Below are positions 39,201 to 48,500 of a DNA stretch of 64,000 bases, piece after piece (position 1 is the stretch's first letter; every line of letters begins with the position of its first letter). The notes beneath the pieces were generated by a model that was given only the letters and a program-made list of their open reading frames with translations, did not search any database and was not told where the DNA came from. The stretch comes from Luidia sarsii (lineage: Eukaryota; Echinodermata; Asteroidea; Paxillosida; Luidiidae): assembly GCA_949987565.1 (NCBI GenBank), contig OX465102.1, positions 26,767,870-26,831,869 on the forward strand, given 5' to 3'. The translations under genes and the position numbers were made by a program.

Positions 39201-42200
39201 CCCTTCCAGTTCACCTACTGTACATGTACATGTAAGTACAGCTGGTCTATCACAATGATCACTCAGAGTGGCACCAGATGCCATGTGGCCACATGGACGA
39301 TAGTACATGTACATGTACACGTATACACTTCACAGATATAACATGTTTTGCGTCAAGAAGAACGTAATTAAAATTAAGGTTTTGCCCTGCTTGACGTGAT
39401 AAACACTGAATGCGCAGTGCTTAGCCCGATGGCATTTCAGGTAGCTCAGGCGGGATTCAAACCCGCGACTCCCGCTTTCTAGTGCAGACATCTTAACCAC
39501 CGAGCTGGTCGAGGTTGTGTGGTGGATTCGAATATTGTATAGCAGCGGGTATCGCATCATGGATGTAACATGATGTTTTGCGTCGAGGAGAATGTAATTC
39601 AATGAGGTTTTGCCCCCTTGCTCGACGATTCACTCAAGACTGCAGTCATCAATCTCTTCTTACAGTGAACAGACTGTGTTGTCAACATCGAGCTAGAGAG
39701 CTTGTCCTAATCATGCCATGCCATGCACAGCGGCTCCTTTGCTCATTTTGCAATTTCAATTTGTTCACAATCTGACAATGGCTACAATCAAACTAGAGAG
39801 AATGCACTCGGCAGGAAAAGACAGGAAACCAGGTGCAACTGCATTGATCATTCTTACAGCTCGGCAATTTCCTCGACGTCCGCCCTTTCATGGCGACTGC
39901 CGAGGCCGTTTCCCAAGCCTGACTTGATTCCCAACTTTATTTCTGAGCCCGAAAAGCGCGCGGAAATGGGCAGGAAATTGGACCGTCTGCCTCGACGCGT
40001 GCATAGTGACGCAAAGGACTAATTCATTAACCAGTGTATGTGTTACATACATGTGCCATCCAACCCCGTGATGAGGACCATAAGATTTGTTGCACTCACC
40101 ACCTGAGGATATCCTGGCATGTTGAGATTGATCTCAATCCAGTGTTTCAGATTACATGTACATGTAATTTGGATGCAAATGGCAAGAGTAAAGTACCAAC
40201 ACAAAGTACAGGAGTGCTCAAGCGTCGCAAAGCCTGGAATCCCTGGATATCATGATCATCACTGCTTTCATAATAGGTTTTTGTGCCCAATGTATTTTGA
40301 TGCCCAAAACTCCCTGCTTAAAAAAAAAGAAAGAAAGACGGTGCTGGATTGGACATGTACACGTGGTACATGACGGTAAGCCCTGCTAGGATCGAAATGC
40401 CATTCAATGACCAAAGGGCAAATATCAAAAACTAGGAGGGTCTAATGTTTTGATCTTAGCAGGACTCTTCTCAAAAGCAGAATTTGCCTTTGATAACGGC
40501 CCTGCTAGAATGGAAACATCAGGCCCTCCTACATGTACATTATGTGTAGTTTATGAGAGTCAGTGAGTGGTTGTTTGTGTACATATGTATAAAGTCCGAT
40601 CCTAATTTGATATGTATCAAATTAGGATCGGAAGGCCTGACGTTTCGATCCTAGCAGGATCGAAACGTCAGGCCCTCCTAATTGTTGAGATTTGATTTTT
40701 GGTAATTTTAGTCAGTCAGTAGCATTTGTACCCATTATTCAAGTCAATCTACACTGTAGGACCATACACTATGAACATATAAACCGTGAAAATGGGTTGA
40801 AAATGTCATTTAGCCGTGAAAAGAAAATTCACCGTGTTTTCACCCCTATTTCATGGCACACTGTTAGCCAAGTCATTTTCAAGGTATTTTCACCAGTGGT
40901 CTCCAAGGCCACATTACTGGTGGTCAATGGCTAGAGAAGTATCTGGGAGTGACAGATACAAGGACACAATACAGTATCAAGGTCTCTTTAGTGACCTAAA
41001 GATGTCCTTATCAGGTCAGGGGGGGCGATTATTTTCAAGGTTAATTCACTGTAAAATTAATGCACCGTGAAATCACAGTGACTTTTTAGTTTCACGGCGA
41101 AATGACATTTTCACTCCTTTTTCACGGTTTAGATGTCCATAGTGATAGCAACTGCATGGCCAGAGGGGAGACACACGGGGGACCAACCACTGCCACTTAT
41201 ACATGATATATAGGCACCTACTCCTGTCTAAGGCTGTCTGCCTCGTTCCTGGAGGTGTTCAGGTCCACCTGCAGCTCCTGCACCTGGCCATCGCAGTCGG
41301 CCTGCACCTCAGCCAGCTCCCGGTCCTTGCGGGCCACGTCGGCCATCATGTCCAGGCTGAGGTCGCTGGTGGCCCGGCCGGAGGCCGTGGGGAAGCCCTG
41401 GGTCAGCCAGGGCAGCAGCCGATTCTTCAGCGGGTCGCAGCCACCGTAAATGCCACCTAGCGGGCAGAGCAGGGGAGAAGTCAACACACAAAAATCTCAC
41501 ACACTAGGCTCGGTCTTAGTCTAGGGTCGTGCCAAAAAAAATAGGCCTAATTAAAAAATTACAAAATTACATTGTAATTGGGTAAAGCACTGAGCTTAAT
41601 GTGTTAATATATGCGTAAAGTAAAGTGGGACAACCCTTCATCATCCTAGGAGGCAGCCCTACTACATGAAACATACAGTTTGGAGATGGTTTCGGTAGTA
41701 ACCTTGCACTGAAATATTTCTGCCTAAAATCTTGCATTTTGGGAGAAAAGAGTAAAAGAAATCGTTTACGTCTCACAGAGATCTAAACTATTTTTTCAGA
41801 ATAGTACGGCGTTGAATGCTGCATTTTCGCGAAAACAAATGAAGCAGTTTTCACGATTTTCTCGAGACTCGGTTGGCGGATTGAGCTGAAATGTTCACAG
41901 GTGTTCTATTTCGTACTGCACATGTTGGATCAGACAACGTATGGATGCTATTCTTTGACGACGACCAATGTTGTGTTATCACTTTAAAAGAAATTAAACT
42001 ACCACATGTAGGATCGTGACGCAGGCCTGGTCAGTCGCTTTGCTGCACAGAATATCCTACTCACCTTCGGAGGCGGTCAAGTTCAGGATCAGAAACAGCT
42101 GGCCCTGCATGCGGGACATCAGCTCAATCGCCTCACAGCACCGGTTCACGTTTTGGTCGCAGGTGTTCACCTGCAGTGCAGGGGACAATTGACAAACATC

Positions 42201-44023
42201 AATTAATGTAGGAACGTTTGCGGTGACACCGTGTATAAAGCTTAATACACGGTGTCACCGCAAACCTTCCTACATTAATTAACCCACCATGCAAAGCCTT
42301 AAGTTTTTTTAAACATAAATTACAGGTTTTCATTGATGTCAGTAAAATTTGCAATTTGTGTAACTTCAAACTTGTAATTGTATTACTTTAGCACATGTTT
42401 GTATAATTCAGGTGTATTTAAAGATACAAAAGATACGATGACAAACAGGGATATTAAAGTTAATATCTTATTTAATTGTCATTTTCTTTCGTTGGAGGTT
42501 TAATCATTTTAATCTTAATTCTTAATAAAGGCCTAACTATATACATGTAGTACATAGAGTAGGCCCCTAATAATAATATTATAGTATCAATGCAAACATT
42601 AGAAGCCAGTCACGGCAGGGGACACAGCATAATTGATTAATTATTCCGAATTGATGCATTAACTATTCATATGAAAAGTATAATGGAAGCCTGGGAATAC
42701 TGCCTAGGTCCAGGGATATGGCATTGTCAACACAACAGTTTGGGTAAACTAAAGTTTAATTATTAAATCATTACTCATTAGTCCTCATCTAAGTAATACA
42801 CTTATTACTAATTATTAACTAGGTCTATTTCAGTAATATTGTATTTGTATTATACTACTACTAAGTAAATTGAAACGAAATAGGCCTGAGATATTGATTA
42901 TTATGAATCGTCAATCCTCATCAATTATTTTTTTACTGTTTTAGTCTTTTACATGCATGATGATCTAGTCAAAGTAACTTGGACCCTTACAATCGCCCTT
43001 TTTAAATATTTTGAGGTTTCGGGAGTGTGTACGTTTGCGCGCGCACACACTCACACAGACCCACTGCGCCATGGACCTGTCAAAACGTCATTGATTTGCT
43101 TGTAGCGTTTGCGTGTAGCGGTTGAGTGTGTCATTAAAATCAAAGATGGCCGCCGAATTTTAGCTCGTCAGCAGAAGAGAAACGTCTCGATAACCTGGGG
43201 GAAAATTTCTCCTTTTTGCCCCAAAGGTGAGTAAAACAAATGACCAGTATTGAAATCGGTGATTCTCACCTAATCCAAAGATGGGTGCATGGGACGGTTT
43301 CACAGGTGTTTCCTGCCAGGGGTTTTGGTCGGGGGTAGTCATGGAGTCGAACACATAGTTAGTTTCTCGGGTTTCCGAGCAGTTTTCCTTGGACCCTACA
43401 TCGCCCGAAACCTCAAAATTTTTAAATAGGGTGATTGTAAGGGTCCAAGTTACTCGTACTAATGATGTCGATCATGATCGATGTGAATCACCAAAATTAA
43501 ACGGCGTGTTCGTTTAATCGTTTTCGTAACTACTCTTGACTCTAGTTTATTAATAGTAATACTAGTAATACTAGTATTGTAGTAATACTATTAGTATTAA
43601 GATTGCTAATACAGTAATACAATTAAACAATTAAAAGTACGGTAAATATTTTATGAAATTTCGACAGGTTAAATCAATTTAGTTATCAAACCATGGAACT
43701 GTACTGTAGCTCCATGATCAAACCATAGGCATTAGTCTGTTACTGCTAGTACTTAGAAATAGAAGTCAAGTTAGTATAATACCATGGTATAATTAATACT
43801 AATTAAGTGATTAGATCTACAGCAACTTCCGCATTACAGCCATACACTTTACAGGATACAATTAGTGAATTACAGGGCGTCTGAATTTCCCATGACAACC
43901 CTCACCGACATCGCCCTGTCGGCGGTAGATACTCACCAAGTATTTGCTGGACCACTGGTCGATCTTGTCTTGCAGGAGGGTGAATCCCCCTGTCTTTGCC
44001 AATCTTCGCAGCGATTCCGCCAT
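24187..44023 (-). CDS. spata18: spata18 / mitochondria-eating protein (MIEAP), ten coding exons, 3' end incomplete
   Basis: Minus-strand coding exons are 44023-43937, 42170-42065, 41456-41222, 37913-37818, 36364-36230, 30576-30360, 28361-28203, 26813-26638, 25829-25697 and 24289-24187. All junctions have AG acceptors and GT donors, and the phases join without a break into 482 residues; the human protein is about 538. I recognise the family from an N-terminal block with [16 protein letters not shown] and LKNRLLPWL, a coiled-coil-like charged middle (about residues 100-215), and a C-terminal MIEAP domain with [37 protein letters not shown] and [12 protein letters not shown] short Arg/Ser/Pro-rich tail follows. 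Known family role: a p53-inducible mammalian protein that acts at mitochondria in lysosome-like degradation of damaged mitochondrial proteins and interacts with BNIP3/NIX and cardiolipin. It is divergent with the zfand2 gene at 45466. The terminal exon is not identified: reading through the 24187 donor would add a short tail and stop at 24154-24152. Confidence 0.9.
24460..24525 (+). repeat. Palindromic-family repeat, single copy (spata18 intron 9)
   Basis: CTTTGAGAAAGGTCCTGCTA followed by GGATCGAAACGTCAGGCCCA, in the plus orientation. Preceded by CTTGTCACTCTGC as in other copies. Confidence 0.9.
25697..25829 (-). CDS. spata18: spata18 exon 9
   Basis: 133 nt between TTTGCTCAG and GTAAGT. It encodes the most conserved part of the family, [20 protein letters not shown], followed by [13 protein letters not shown]. 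Confidence 0.94.
26040..26125 (+). repeat. tRNA-like SINE fragment (spata18 intron 8)
   Basis: GGATAGAGCACCG resembles an A box and CTGTTCAAGTCCCAG a B box, followed by CCAGTCAAAGTTTTCTT. A similar layout is at about 53075-53140 (GAGGTAGAGCAACAG, AGGTTCAAATCTCATTCC). Confidence 0.5.
26291..26480. repeat. Palindromic-family repeats, pair plus partial (spata18 intron 8)
   Basis: A minus-oriented copy (26293-26337), a second partial minus copy (26338-26364) and a plus copy (26367-26417). The family 3' flank (TTTTGGTAATTTTAGTCAG and AGCAGTTTGCAACATTTTTG) follows to about 26470. Confidence 0.9.
26638..26813 (-). CDS. spata18: spata18 exon 8
   Basis: 176 nt between TCTCCCAG and GTGAGT. It encodes [19 protein letters not shown] and the [17 protein letters not shown] end. 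These match the conserved RAMNVNP-FPPVVDF and PPLDIAYG-GEVFNDCK blocks of MIEAP. Confidence 0.93.
26888..27565. repeat. 22-bp minisatellite (about 31 copies) in spata18 intron 7
   Basis: Tandem units reading AGGTCCTGCTAGGATTCCAG with small variants (G/C in CAGGAAGG or CAGCAAGG). The AAGGTCCTGCTAGGAT part is identical to the core of the interspersed palindromic repeat family in this window. Degenerate single copies lie nearby at about 27705-27750 and 27895-27945. Confidence 0.95.
28203..28361 (-). CDS. spata18: spata18 exon 7
   Basis: 159 nt, phase 0 at both ends, between CGTCACAG and GTAATT. It encodes [18 protein letters not shown] and [19 protein letters not shown], aligned with EAFHVAKMAFRHFKIHVRK and the following helix of human MIEAP. 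Confidence 0.93.
28400..29040. repeat. GATGGTG-rich low-complexity DNA (spata18 intron 6)
   Basis: Imperfect GATGATGGTG and GAGGAAGA repeats directly upstream of exon 7. Long open frames on both strands are by-products of the composition. Confidence 0.75.
30001..30355 (+). other. GC-rich open frame in spata18 intron 6, unassigned
   Basis: The GC-rich block directly downstream of exon 6 (on its minus strand) has an open plus frame from 30040. It contains [19 protein letters not shown] and [16 protein letters not shown] and stays open through the antisense of exon 6. It could be a retroelement fragment. No domain recognised. Confidence 0.25.
30360..30576 (-). CDS. spata18: spata18 exon 6
   Basis: 217 nt between TTTTCAG and GTCAGT. 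It opens with a Ser/Pro linker ([16 protein letters not shown]) and enters the C-terminal MIEAP domain ([20 protein letters not shown], then QQIVFACAE). It follows the 5.65-kb intron 5 that carries the GATA-containing satellite. Confidence 0.92.
30857..30925 (-). repeat. tRNA-derived sequence with GCA anticodon-like loop
   Basis: 69 nt on the minus strand. The A box is TAGCTCAGTTGG, the B box GGTTCAAGTCC. The anticodon stem is CTGGT/ACCAG around a 7-nt loop reading GCA. The acceptor arms GGCCTGG/CCTGGCC have one mismatch. Position 33 is C and the T stem is imperfect, so this looks like a SINE head or tRNA pseudogene. A relative lies at about 51380-51452. Confidence 0.65.
31906..35544. repeat. 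46-bp satellite array (about 79 copies) in spata18 intron 5
   Basis: Head-to-tail units of 46 bp built on CTATTTAGTCCAGAGTCTGC, then a CAAGACTCATT segment, then TTATCTAAGATAA. Units differ mainly at a C/T position (CACC or CATC) and an A/T position (CAATT or CATTT). Each unit carries the near-palindrome TTATCTAAGATAA, two opposed GATA-type motifs, and an AGTCT...AGACT inverted pair. One irregular unit occurs near 35225-35265. Confidence 0.95.
35560..35790 (+). mobile_element. Probable retroelement 3' tail
   Basis: A non-coding T-rich stretch with GGCCTTTGACCGCGAAGAC, then ATTTCAAATTCAAATTCAAA. A similar arrangement (GTCTTTGACTGCGATG then AAATAAACC) is at about 62990. This supports a shared retroelement 3' end. 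Confidence 0.45.
35840..35969. repeat. 130-bp inverted repeat (spata18 intron 5)
   Basis: Ends GCTGCGTTTCCACTGGACTT and TTAGTCCAGTGAAAACGCAC are inverted. Inner words AACCGAGCCGA recur in both halves. MITE-like. Confidence 0.72.
36230..36364 (-). CDS. spata18: spata18 exon 5
   Basis: 135 nt between GTGCAG and GTGGGT. It encodes [19 protein letters not shown] and [18 protein letters not shown]. The last part matches the LKEEIAVLSAEKSALQGR-type heptad segment of vertebrate MIEAP. Confidence 0.9.
36441..36835 (+). mobile_element. LINE 3' end remnant (spata18 intron 4)
   Basis: A 78-residue frame containing [17 protein letters not shown] and [16 protein letters not shown] resembles the C-terminal end of LINE ORF2 proteins (IW-x-R-x-x-VFDN). 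An A/T-rich 3' tail follows, ending GAAATAAACGGAGTCTTGAA, then A-rich sequence. Severely 5'-truncated. The clade is not assigned. Confidence 0.6.
37406..37610. mobile_element. Partial copy of the CACTATGAACAT MITE (spata18 intron 4)
   Basis: Shares CACTATGAACATCTAAACCG, ACCAGTGGTCTCCAAGG and AAGTATCTGGGAGTGACAG with 40767-41145 but lacks the right terminus. It contains a local hairpin, CGTGAAAAGACCGTTTTCACGG. Confidence 0.75.
37818..37913 (-). CDS. spata18: spata18 exon 4
   Basis: 96 nt between CCCACAG and GTAAGA. It encodes a Glu/Lys-rich coiled-coil stretch ([19 protein letters not shown], then [13 protein letters not shown]). This exon has no ORF of its own in common ORF finders. It is supported by exact phase fit with exons 3 and 5 and by clean splice sites. 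Confidence 0.82.
37962..38421. mobile_element. 460-bp MITE with TAGGGYCATTYCCACTA termini (spata18 intron 3)
   Basis: Left end TAGGGCCATTTCCACTA and right end TAGTGGGAATGACCCTA are inverted copies. The interior has repeated GCGATTATTTG-like words in both orientations. It begins 48 bp upstream of the exon 4 acceptor. Confidence 0.78.
39338..39610 (-). repeat. tRNA-like SINE (spata18 intron 3)
   Basis: The minus strand holds an A-box-like CCAGCTCGGTGGTTAAGA and a B-box-like GGGTTTGAATCCCGCC, about 60 bp apart. Related flanking sequence (TTTTGCGTCGAGGAGAATG, GGTTTTGCCC) is shared with the copy at 52655. Confidence 0.8.
40380..40690. repeat. Cluster of palindromic-family repeats (spata18 intron 3)
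   Basis: A partial copy at 40383, a degenerate inverted pair at about 40435-40535 and a compact inverted pair at 40634-40682. In the last, GACGTTTCGATCCTAGCAGG and its complement overlap at the centre. Confidence 0.85.
40767..41145. mobile_element. MITE with CACTATGAACAT termini (spata18 intron 3)
   Basis: Inverted ends of about 45 bp: CACTATGAACATATAAACCG at left and CGGTTTAGATGTCCATAGTG at right, both next to GTGAAAATGTCATTT-type sequence. Total about 379 bp, non-coding. A related left part is at 37406-37610. Confidence 0.82.
41222..41456 (-). CDS. spata18: spata18 exon 3
   Basis: 235 nt. It completes the N-terminal domain ([20 protein letters not shown]) and starts a charged, probably coiled-coil segment ([18 protein letters not shown]). 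The donor is placed at GTAGGT, two bases before an in-frame TAG. The next exon then restores the frame. Confidence 0.88.
41615..41984. mobile_element. Diverged copy of the TTAA MITE (spata18 intron 2)
   Basis: The interior closely matches 23620-23910 (ACTGAAATATTTCTGCCTAA, GCATTTTCGCGAAAACAAAT). The right end is ACCAATGTTGTGTTATCACT followed by TTAA; the left end is degraded and its position is approximate. It lies about 80 bp from exon 2. Confidence 0.75.
42065..42170 (-). CDS. spata18: spata18 exon 2
   Basis: 106 nt between a TGCAG acceptor and a GTGAGT donor. It encodes the conserved [14 protein letters not shown] and [11 protein letters not shown] segments of the MIEAP N-terminal domain. 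An 80-bp palindrome lies only about 30 bp upstream of the acceptor. Confidence 0.92.
42201..42280. repeat. 80-bp near-perfect palindrome next to spata18 exon 2
   Basis: Arms of 40 bp (42201-42240 and 42241-42280) have no spacer and two mismatches. They contain GTTTGCGGTGACACCGTGTA, a motif that recurs in single form at about 54995 and 61555. It lies 31 bp upstream of the exon 2 acceptor. Confidence 0.93.
42972..43454. mobile_element. 480-bp inverted-repeat element (spata18 intron 1)
   Basis: The arms of about 48 bp read AAGTAACTTGGACCCTTACA ... TTTTGAGGTTTCGGG and the reverse complement (CCCGAAACCTCAAAATTTTT ... GGGTCCAAGTTACT). The interior holds a GCGCGCACACAC tract and CAAAGATGGCCGCCG. 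No coding capacity; probably a MITE. Confidence 0.82.
43937..44023 (-). CDS. spata18: spata18 exon 1 (start codon)
   Basis: Codes 29 residues beginning [18 protein letters not shown], in phase 0, and ends at a GTGAGT donor (43936-43931). The ATG sits in an A-rich context followed by G. This start is chosen because human MIEAP also begins MAE-LKRL and because the next exon continues the homology without a gap. Confidence 0.9.
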
Positions 44024-45465
44024 TTTTTGCACCTTTTTATCCCCCTCGGCTTTTGGAAACTTCCTCTAGCGCTGTACCGATTAGACGAGTGACAGTTGAA
44101 ATGAATAGCGTCTGTCGCAACGAAGCGGTCTTGTTGTAGTTGCACTGCATGCAATGCACTAGTCTTGGTTCAAGGCGTTGTTGGTTGAGATACTCTAACG
44201 CCCTACGCGAGAGGGCGCAGTTAATACATTTCCACGAGTTATCCGCAAACACACTACGCACCCACACAGACCGGTCAACACACGCGGCATACGAGCTCGC
44301 ACAGGGATCCGCACACACGTTCGCGTTGAACTGAGACCGGTCTGTGTGGGTGCGTACGTATGTTTGCGGATCATTCGGGGAAACGTATTCATTGCGCCCT
44401 CGCGCGTCGGGCGTTAGAGTAACTCAACCAACAACGTCTTGAACCAAGACTAGCAATGCCCTGGCCAGATCGCATCTGTCAACATTGCGGGCACGCCACG
44501 CATGCGTACCGCCTTCCACAAACACACTCTGGGTGCAAGAGCAAAACCACCGTAGGATAGCGCGCTGTGTGAATCTGCTTGGCACCAGTCTTAAATGAAA
44601 ACAGCGACTTAGCATGACGTCATTTAGTCCCGGAAATGCTTACGAAGATACCATGACTACATCAGGAAGAACGTGATTAAACCACGCCCACAATCGCGTG
44701 TGGCGGTGTAAATAAAAAACAAAATACGCGTGCGTGCATTTACAAGCGAACAGCTCGGCCAAGCAAATAAAAAAATAATTTTTCAAAAATGTCCATCCTT
44801 TCACAAATACCGAATTAATGTTTAAAGTGTAAATGGAAGGACAGCGCATGCAGAAATATGGTGTCCATGTATTTTGTATGTACAATTTGTCAGTCAGTCG
44901 TCTGTCAGTTTTCCTCCATGGTATTACATGACTTTGTACAGCTACGCCTAGCTATATAGCTATAGGCCTACAGCGGACCGGAAAAGCAATGATACTATAT
45001 TTATAATTTAATGTCGTACAATTATTATTTCTCTGCTTTCATAGATGCAGCTCATCCCGGTCTTCGTTCTCAAAGCAACACATCGTTCTGAATAATAGCA
45101 CAACTGTTTTCTCGGTTGGGTAGAACATCCACAGTTTCGTAATGGAATCCAAACAAGATTGCATGGCCTGGAAACATCTAGAAAAATAGTGTGACCTTAA
45201 AATAGCTCGTCCAGTGAATGACACCAAGTGAGGGCGCCCTAACTTGCATCTATAATCGCAGTGTCATGAACACGACCCCAGTCAATATAAATGATGAAAC
45301 TGACACAAGTGACAGTCAGTAAACTAGTATAATATTAATAGTAGAATATTCTTACACTGTACTGTACGTTGCGATACGGAGGCCGAAAGAAGTACAAGAA
45401 GGCAGCCCTATTTCCCCTACTTCTGATTACCTAGGCTATTACCTGGTACCCTTCTTGCCGAAAAT
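44024..45465. promoter_or_regulatory. Shared intergenic region between divergent spata18 and zfand2
   Basis: 1442 bp separate the two start codons, which point away from each other. The region is therefore the likely place for both promoters, possibly bidirectional. No convincing TATA box is assigned. It contains a long foldback (44158-44455) close to the spata18 start, and two occurrences of a GAGGGCGC word (near 44211 and 45233). The promoter role is inferred from position only. Confidence 0.6.
44158..44455. repeat. Long foldback upstream of the spata18 start
   Basis: Arms of about 120 bp (44158-44276 and 44335-44455) are inverted copies with scattered mismatches. They share CTAGTCTTGGTTCAAG, GTTGTTGGTTGAG and GCACCCACACAGACCGGTC. 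The loop is 58 bp. It begins 135 bp upstream of the spata18 ATG. Confidence 0.9.
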
Positions 45466-45520
45466 ATGGAGTTCCCAACATTAGGAAAACACTGCTTTCA
45501 ACGATCGTGCAAGCAATTAG
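45466..45520 (+). CDS. zfand2b: zfand2 exon 1 (start codon)
   Basis: Codes MEFPTLGKHCFQRSCKQL plus one base, then a GTGAGT donor. The MEFP-LG-HC start is shared with vertebrate ZFAND2 proteins, which fixes the start codon. It carries the first two Cys ligands of AN1 finger 1. It is too short for ORF-based detection. Confidence 0.92.
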
Positions 45521-48500
45521 GTGAGTAAACGATTGACTGCTTTGCATTGCCATTGCCACTGCCAGTGCCTGCAGACAGTGCAGTATCCTCCAATAACCGG
45601 TTTTCGACGATATAAGGACTTTTATTCAAACTGAACAATGTGGACGAAAGTTTCACACTAAAAGAGGTCCCAGTCACTTTCTCCACACCACAGACTATTA
45701 GAATAATCATAGAGAAGGTTGATCAAGCCTGTCACTTCCGTAAGATTACCCGGTTTTGTTGACGTCCGCGGCGCACCGCGCAGTAAGCATCGTCACCTAT
45801 TTTCGTCAATGGTGTATAGTAAGGTGTCCCAGTGCAGCCAAACGCAAAATAAATTCTTAAAATAACTCAAAATGCTGTGTGGCACTGTAAAATTCTTCCC
45901 TGTATGTTTTTTTGTGTTCATCTTTGTTTTTGTTTTTCTACACTGCTTCTAACACTTTCCTCAAATCATTCATAATTTATGCTTAAAACGTATTGGTCTG
46001 GTTGATGTCTTCTTTTGTGACGTTTAAAAAAAAGTCCACAATCCTCTTTCTCGCTGCTTTTTCAGTTATGACCTTTCCCAATGTCACTCCAGAGACACAT
46101 TTCCTCCTTCTTGGTACTTTCTCTAGCTGCCCTTTTATTTTTTTCATTTAAAAAAAAAAGCCTATTGGGCCATGTTACTTTTTGTCTTTAAATAATAATA
46201 AAAAAGAAATTTAAAAAAATATATAAGCGAGACGCCCTATAGGAGGCTCCATAGTTTTTACCCTGAACGGACTGCCTCAAGTTGCGTGATATATTTTTTT
46301 TCTTCGGATGTTGGGGTTTGTTATGGTACACTAAGATTTTTTTTAGGACCAACAATAAAGAAAACTGGAGCTTCGAAGCAACTGCCAATTTTGTACCTAG
46401 GAAAATAGACCCCAAAAGAGCAACTTTTTGAATAACACGAGTTTGGCCTACTGGAAAAGCCTTAAATTTCCACATTTTCGGTGACGGACAAGAGCAGGAA
46501 ACCAACTGTAAGATACGAAGTCTGAGATCGTTATACGGAGTTGTTTTCATAGTGCGATGTGAGTTAGAAGGCTAAGCGTCGAAAACGTGTAGCGTCGAAA
46601 ATGGGGGTTCCCACGATACTGCAGTGCCAGTACTACTACTACTACTACTACTAGTACTAGTACTACTAGTACTAGTAGTAGTAGTACTAGGCAGTACAAT
46701 ACAAGTCACAAAGGCAATGTCAGTACTGGCACTAGTGCCAAAGTATAGTGGCAGTAGTGCAGTAGTACTACTACTAGTACTAGTACTAGTACTAGTACTA
46801 CTACTACTACTAGTAAGTATGTATTAACTATTATTACTTAATACTTTAATTACTGATTTGTACTACTACTAGTACTAGTACTAGTACTACTACTACTAGG
46901 CCTATTGATTGATGAAATCCACGAGCATTCTGCATTGTTTTCAGATGACGATTTTCAACATATCCGAACGTCCCACAGAAATGAAACTGCCTTTGAGTTT
47001 GAGATAACTTAGTTTGGTTTGTGCTGTTACAATACAAGTCAACTCACATCATGTACTTTGACTATTTTTGTATTTAGTATTTATTTGTACTTTTGTAGGC
47101 AGTCATTTAAAAGCAGTTATATAGAGCCGGCTACCTTATGTAAAAATAAAAGGCCTAGTTTCATTGTCATACATTCCCACCACAATTTAGTTTAGCAATA
47201 TGAAACTAATACTCAGGTGATAATCTGATGGCATCGCTTGCACAGTGGCAGTGGTAGACTGATTCAGACCAGTGCACGCTGTGCTGGACAAAACAGCACT
47301 CTGTGGGCCGCTTTTTCACATACATGTATCCACTTACACGACAGACTATTATAGCCTACGGGATTACTGGTGAGTGGTGGGATGATAAACAGTTTTTATT
47401 TTTGACTGGCTCCCCCACTCCAGCAAAGATTGTTGAGTAATTGAAATCAATTTGCTACACTTGTTAAAAGTAGATACGTGATTACGTTCAATACGTATGA
47501 CAATCATCGATGTCTCATTCTCTTTTTTATTTCAGATTTCTTGCCCATGAAGTGCGATGCCTGTTCTGAAGTATTTTGGTAAGTTGTCATACGGTGATAG
47601 AACCATCTATTGCTCTTATGTCATGTAAATGTTATCGAAACCCTTTGTTCATGAGGCCAGATAGCCAAGTGATAGTTGTGGTAACCACAAACTGTCAATG
47701 TCATCCTCTAGAGGGTCGTCCCTCAGGAAGATGAGGGTTACGGTTACCGCAACTAGCCGGGTGAATGCTTGATCGATCTTGGCAGTTTTTTCTGTTCTTC
47801 GGATCCAAGTCACTCACAGTCACACATTCCGTTTAATTGATGGATTCTGATTCTGATTCTTTATGTTTAACCTTCTACGTAGCTATTTTTGTTTTACAAC
47901 TGGACAGTCGAGTATCTGGAAATTTGTTTCAACTGCTGCGCTCATACATGTATTTTCAACAGGCCCCACATTTTTGCAGTTGTACATGTATGTCCTTCCA
48001 ATGGGTTGCTCATCATTCCTATTGGTTGTTTGTCATTCTTATTCATTGGTTGCTTGTAATTCTGATTGGTTGCTTGTCATTCTGGTGGGTTGCTTGTCAT
48101 TCTGATGGGTTGCTTGTCATTCTGGTGGGTTGCTTGTCATTCTGATGGGTTTCTTGTCATTCTGGTGGGTTGCTTGTCATTCTGATGGGTTGCTTGTCAT
48201 TCTGATGGGTTGCTCGTCATTCTGATTGGTTGCTTGTCGTTCTGGTGGGTTGCTTGTCATTCTGATGGGTTTCTTGTCATTCTGGTGGGTTGCTTGTCAT
48301 TCTGATGGGTTGCTTGTCATTCTGATGGGTTGCTTGTCATTCTGATTGGTTGCTTGTCATTCTGATGGGTTGCTTGTCATTCTGATGGGTTGCTTGTCAT
48401 TCTGGTGGGTTGCTTGTCATTCTGGTGGGTTGCTTGTCATTCTTATTGGTTGCTTGTCATTCTTATTGGTTGCTTGTCATTCTGGTGGGTTGCTTGTCAT

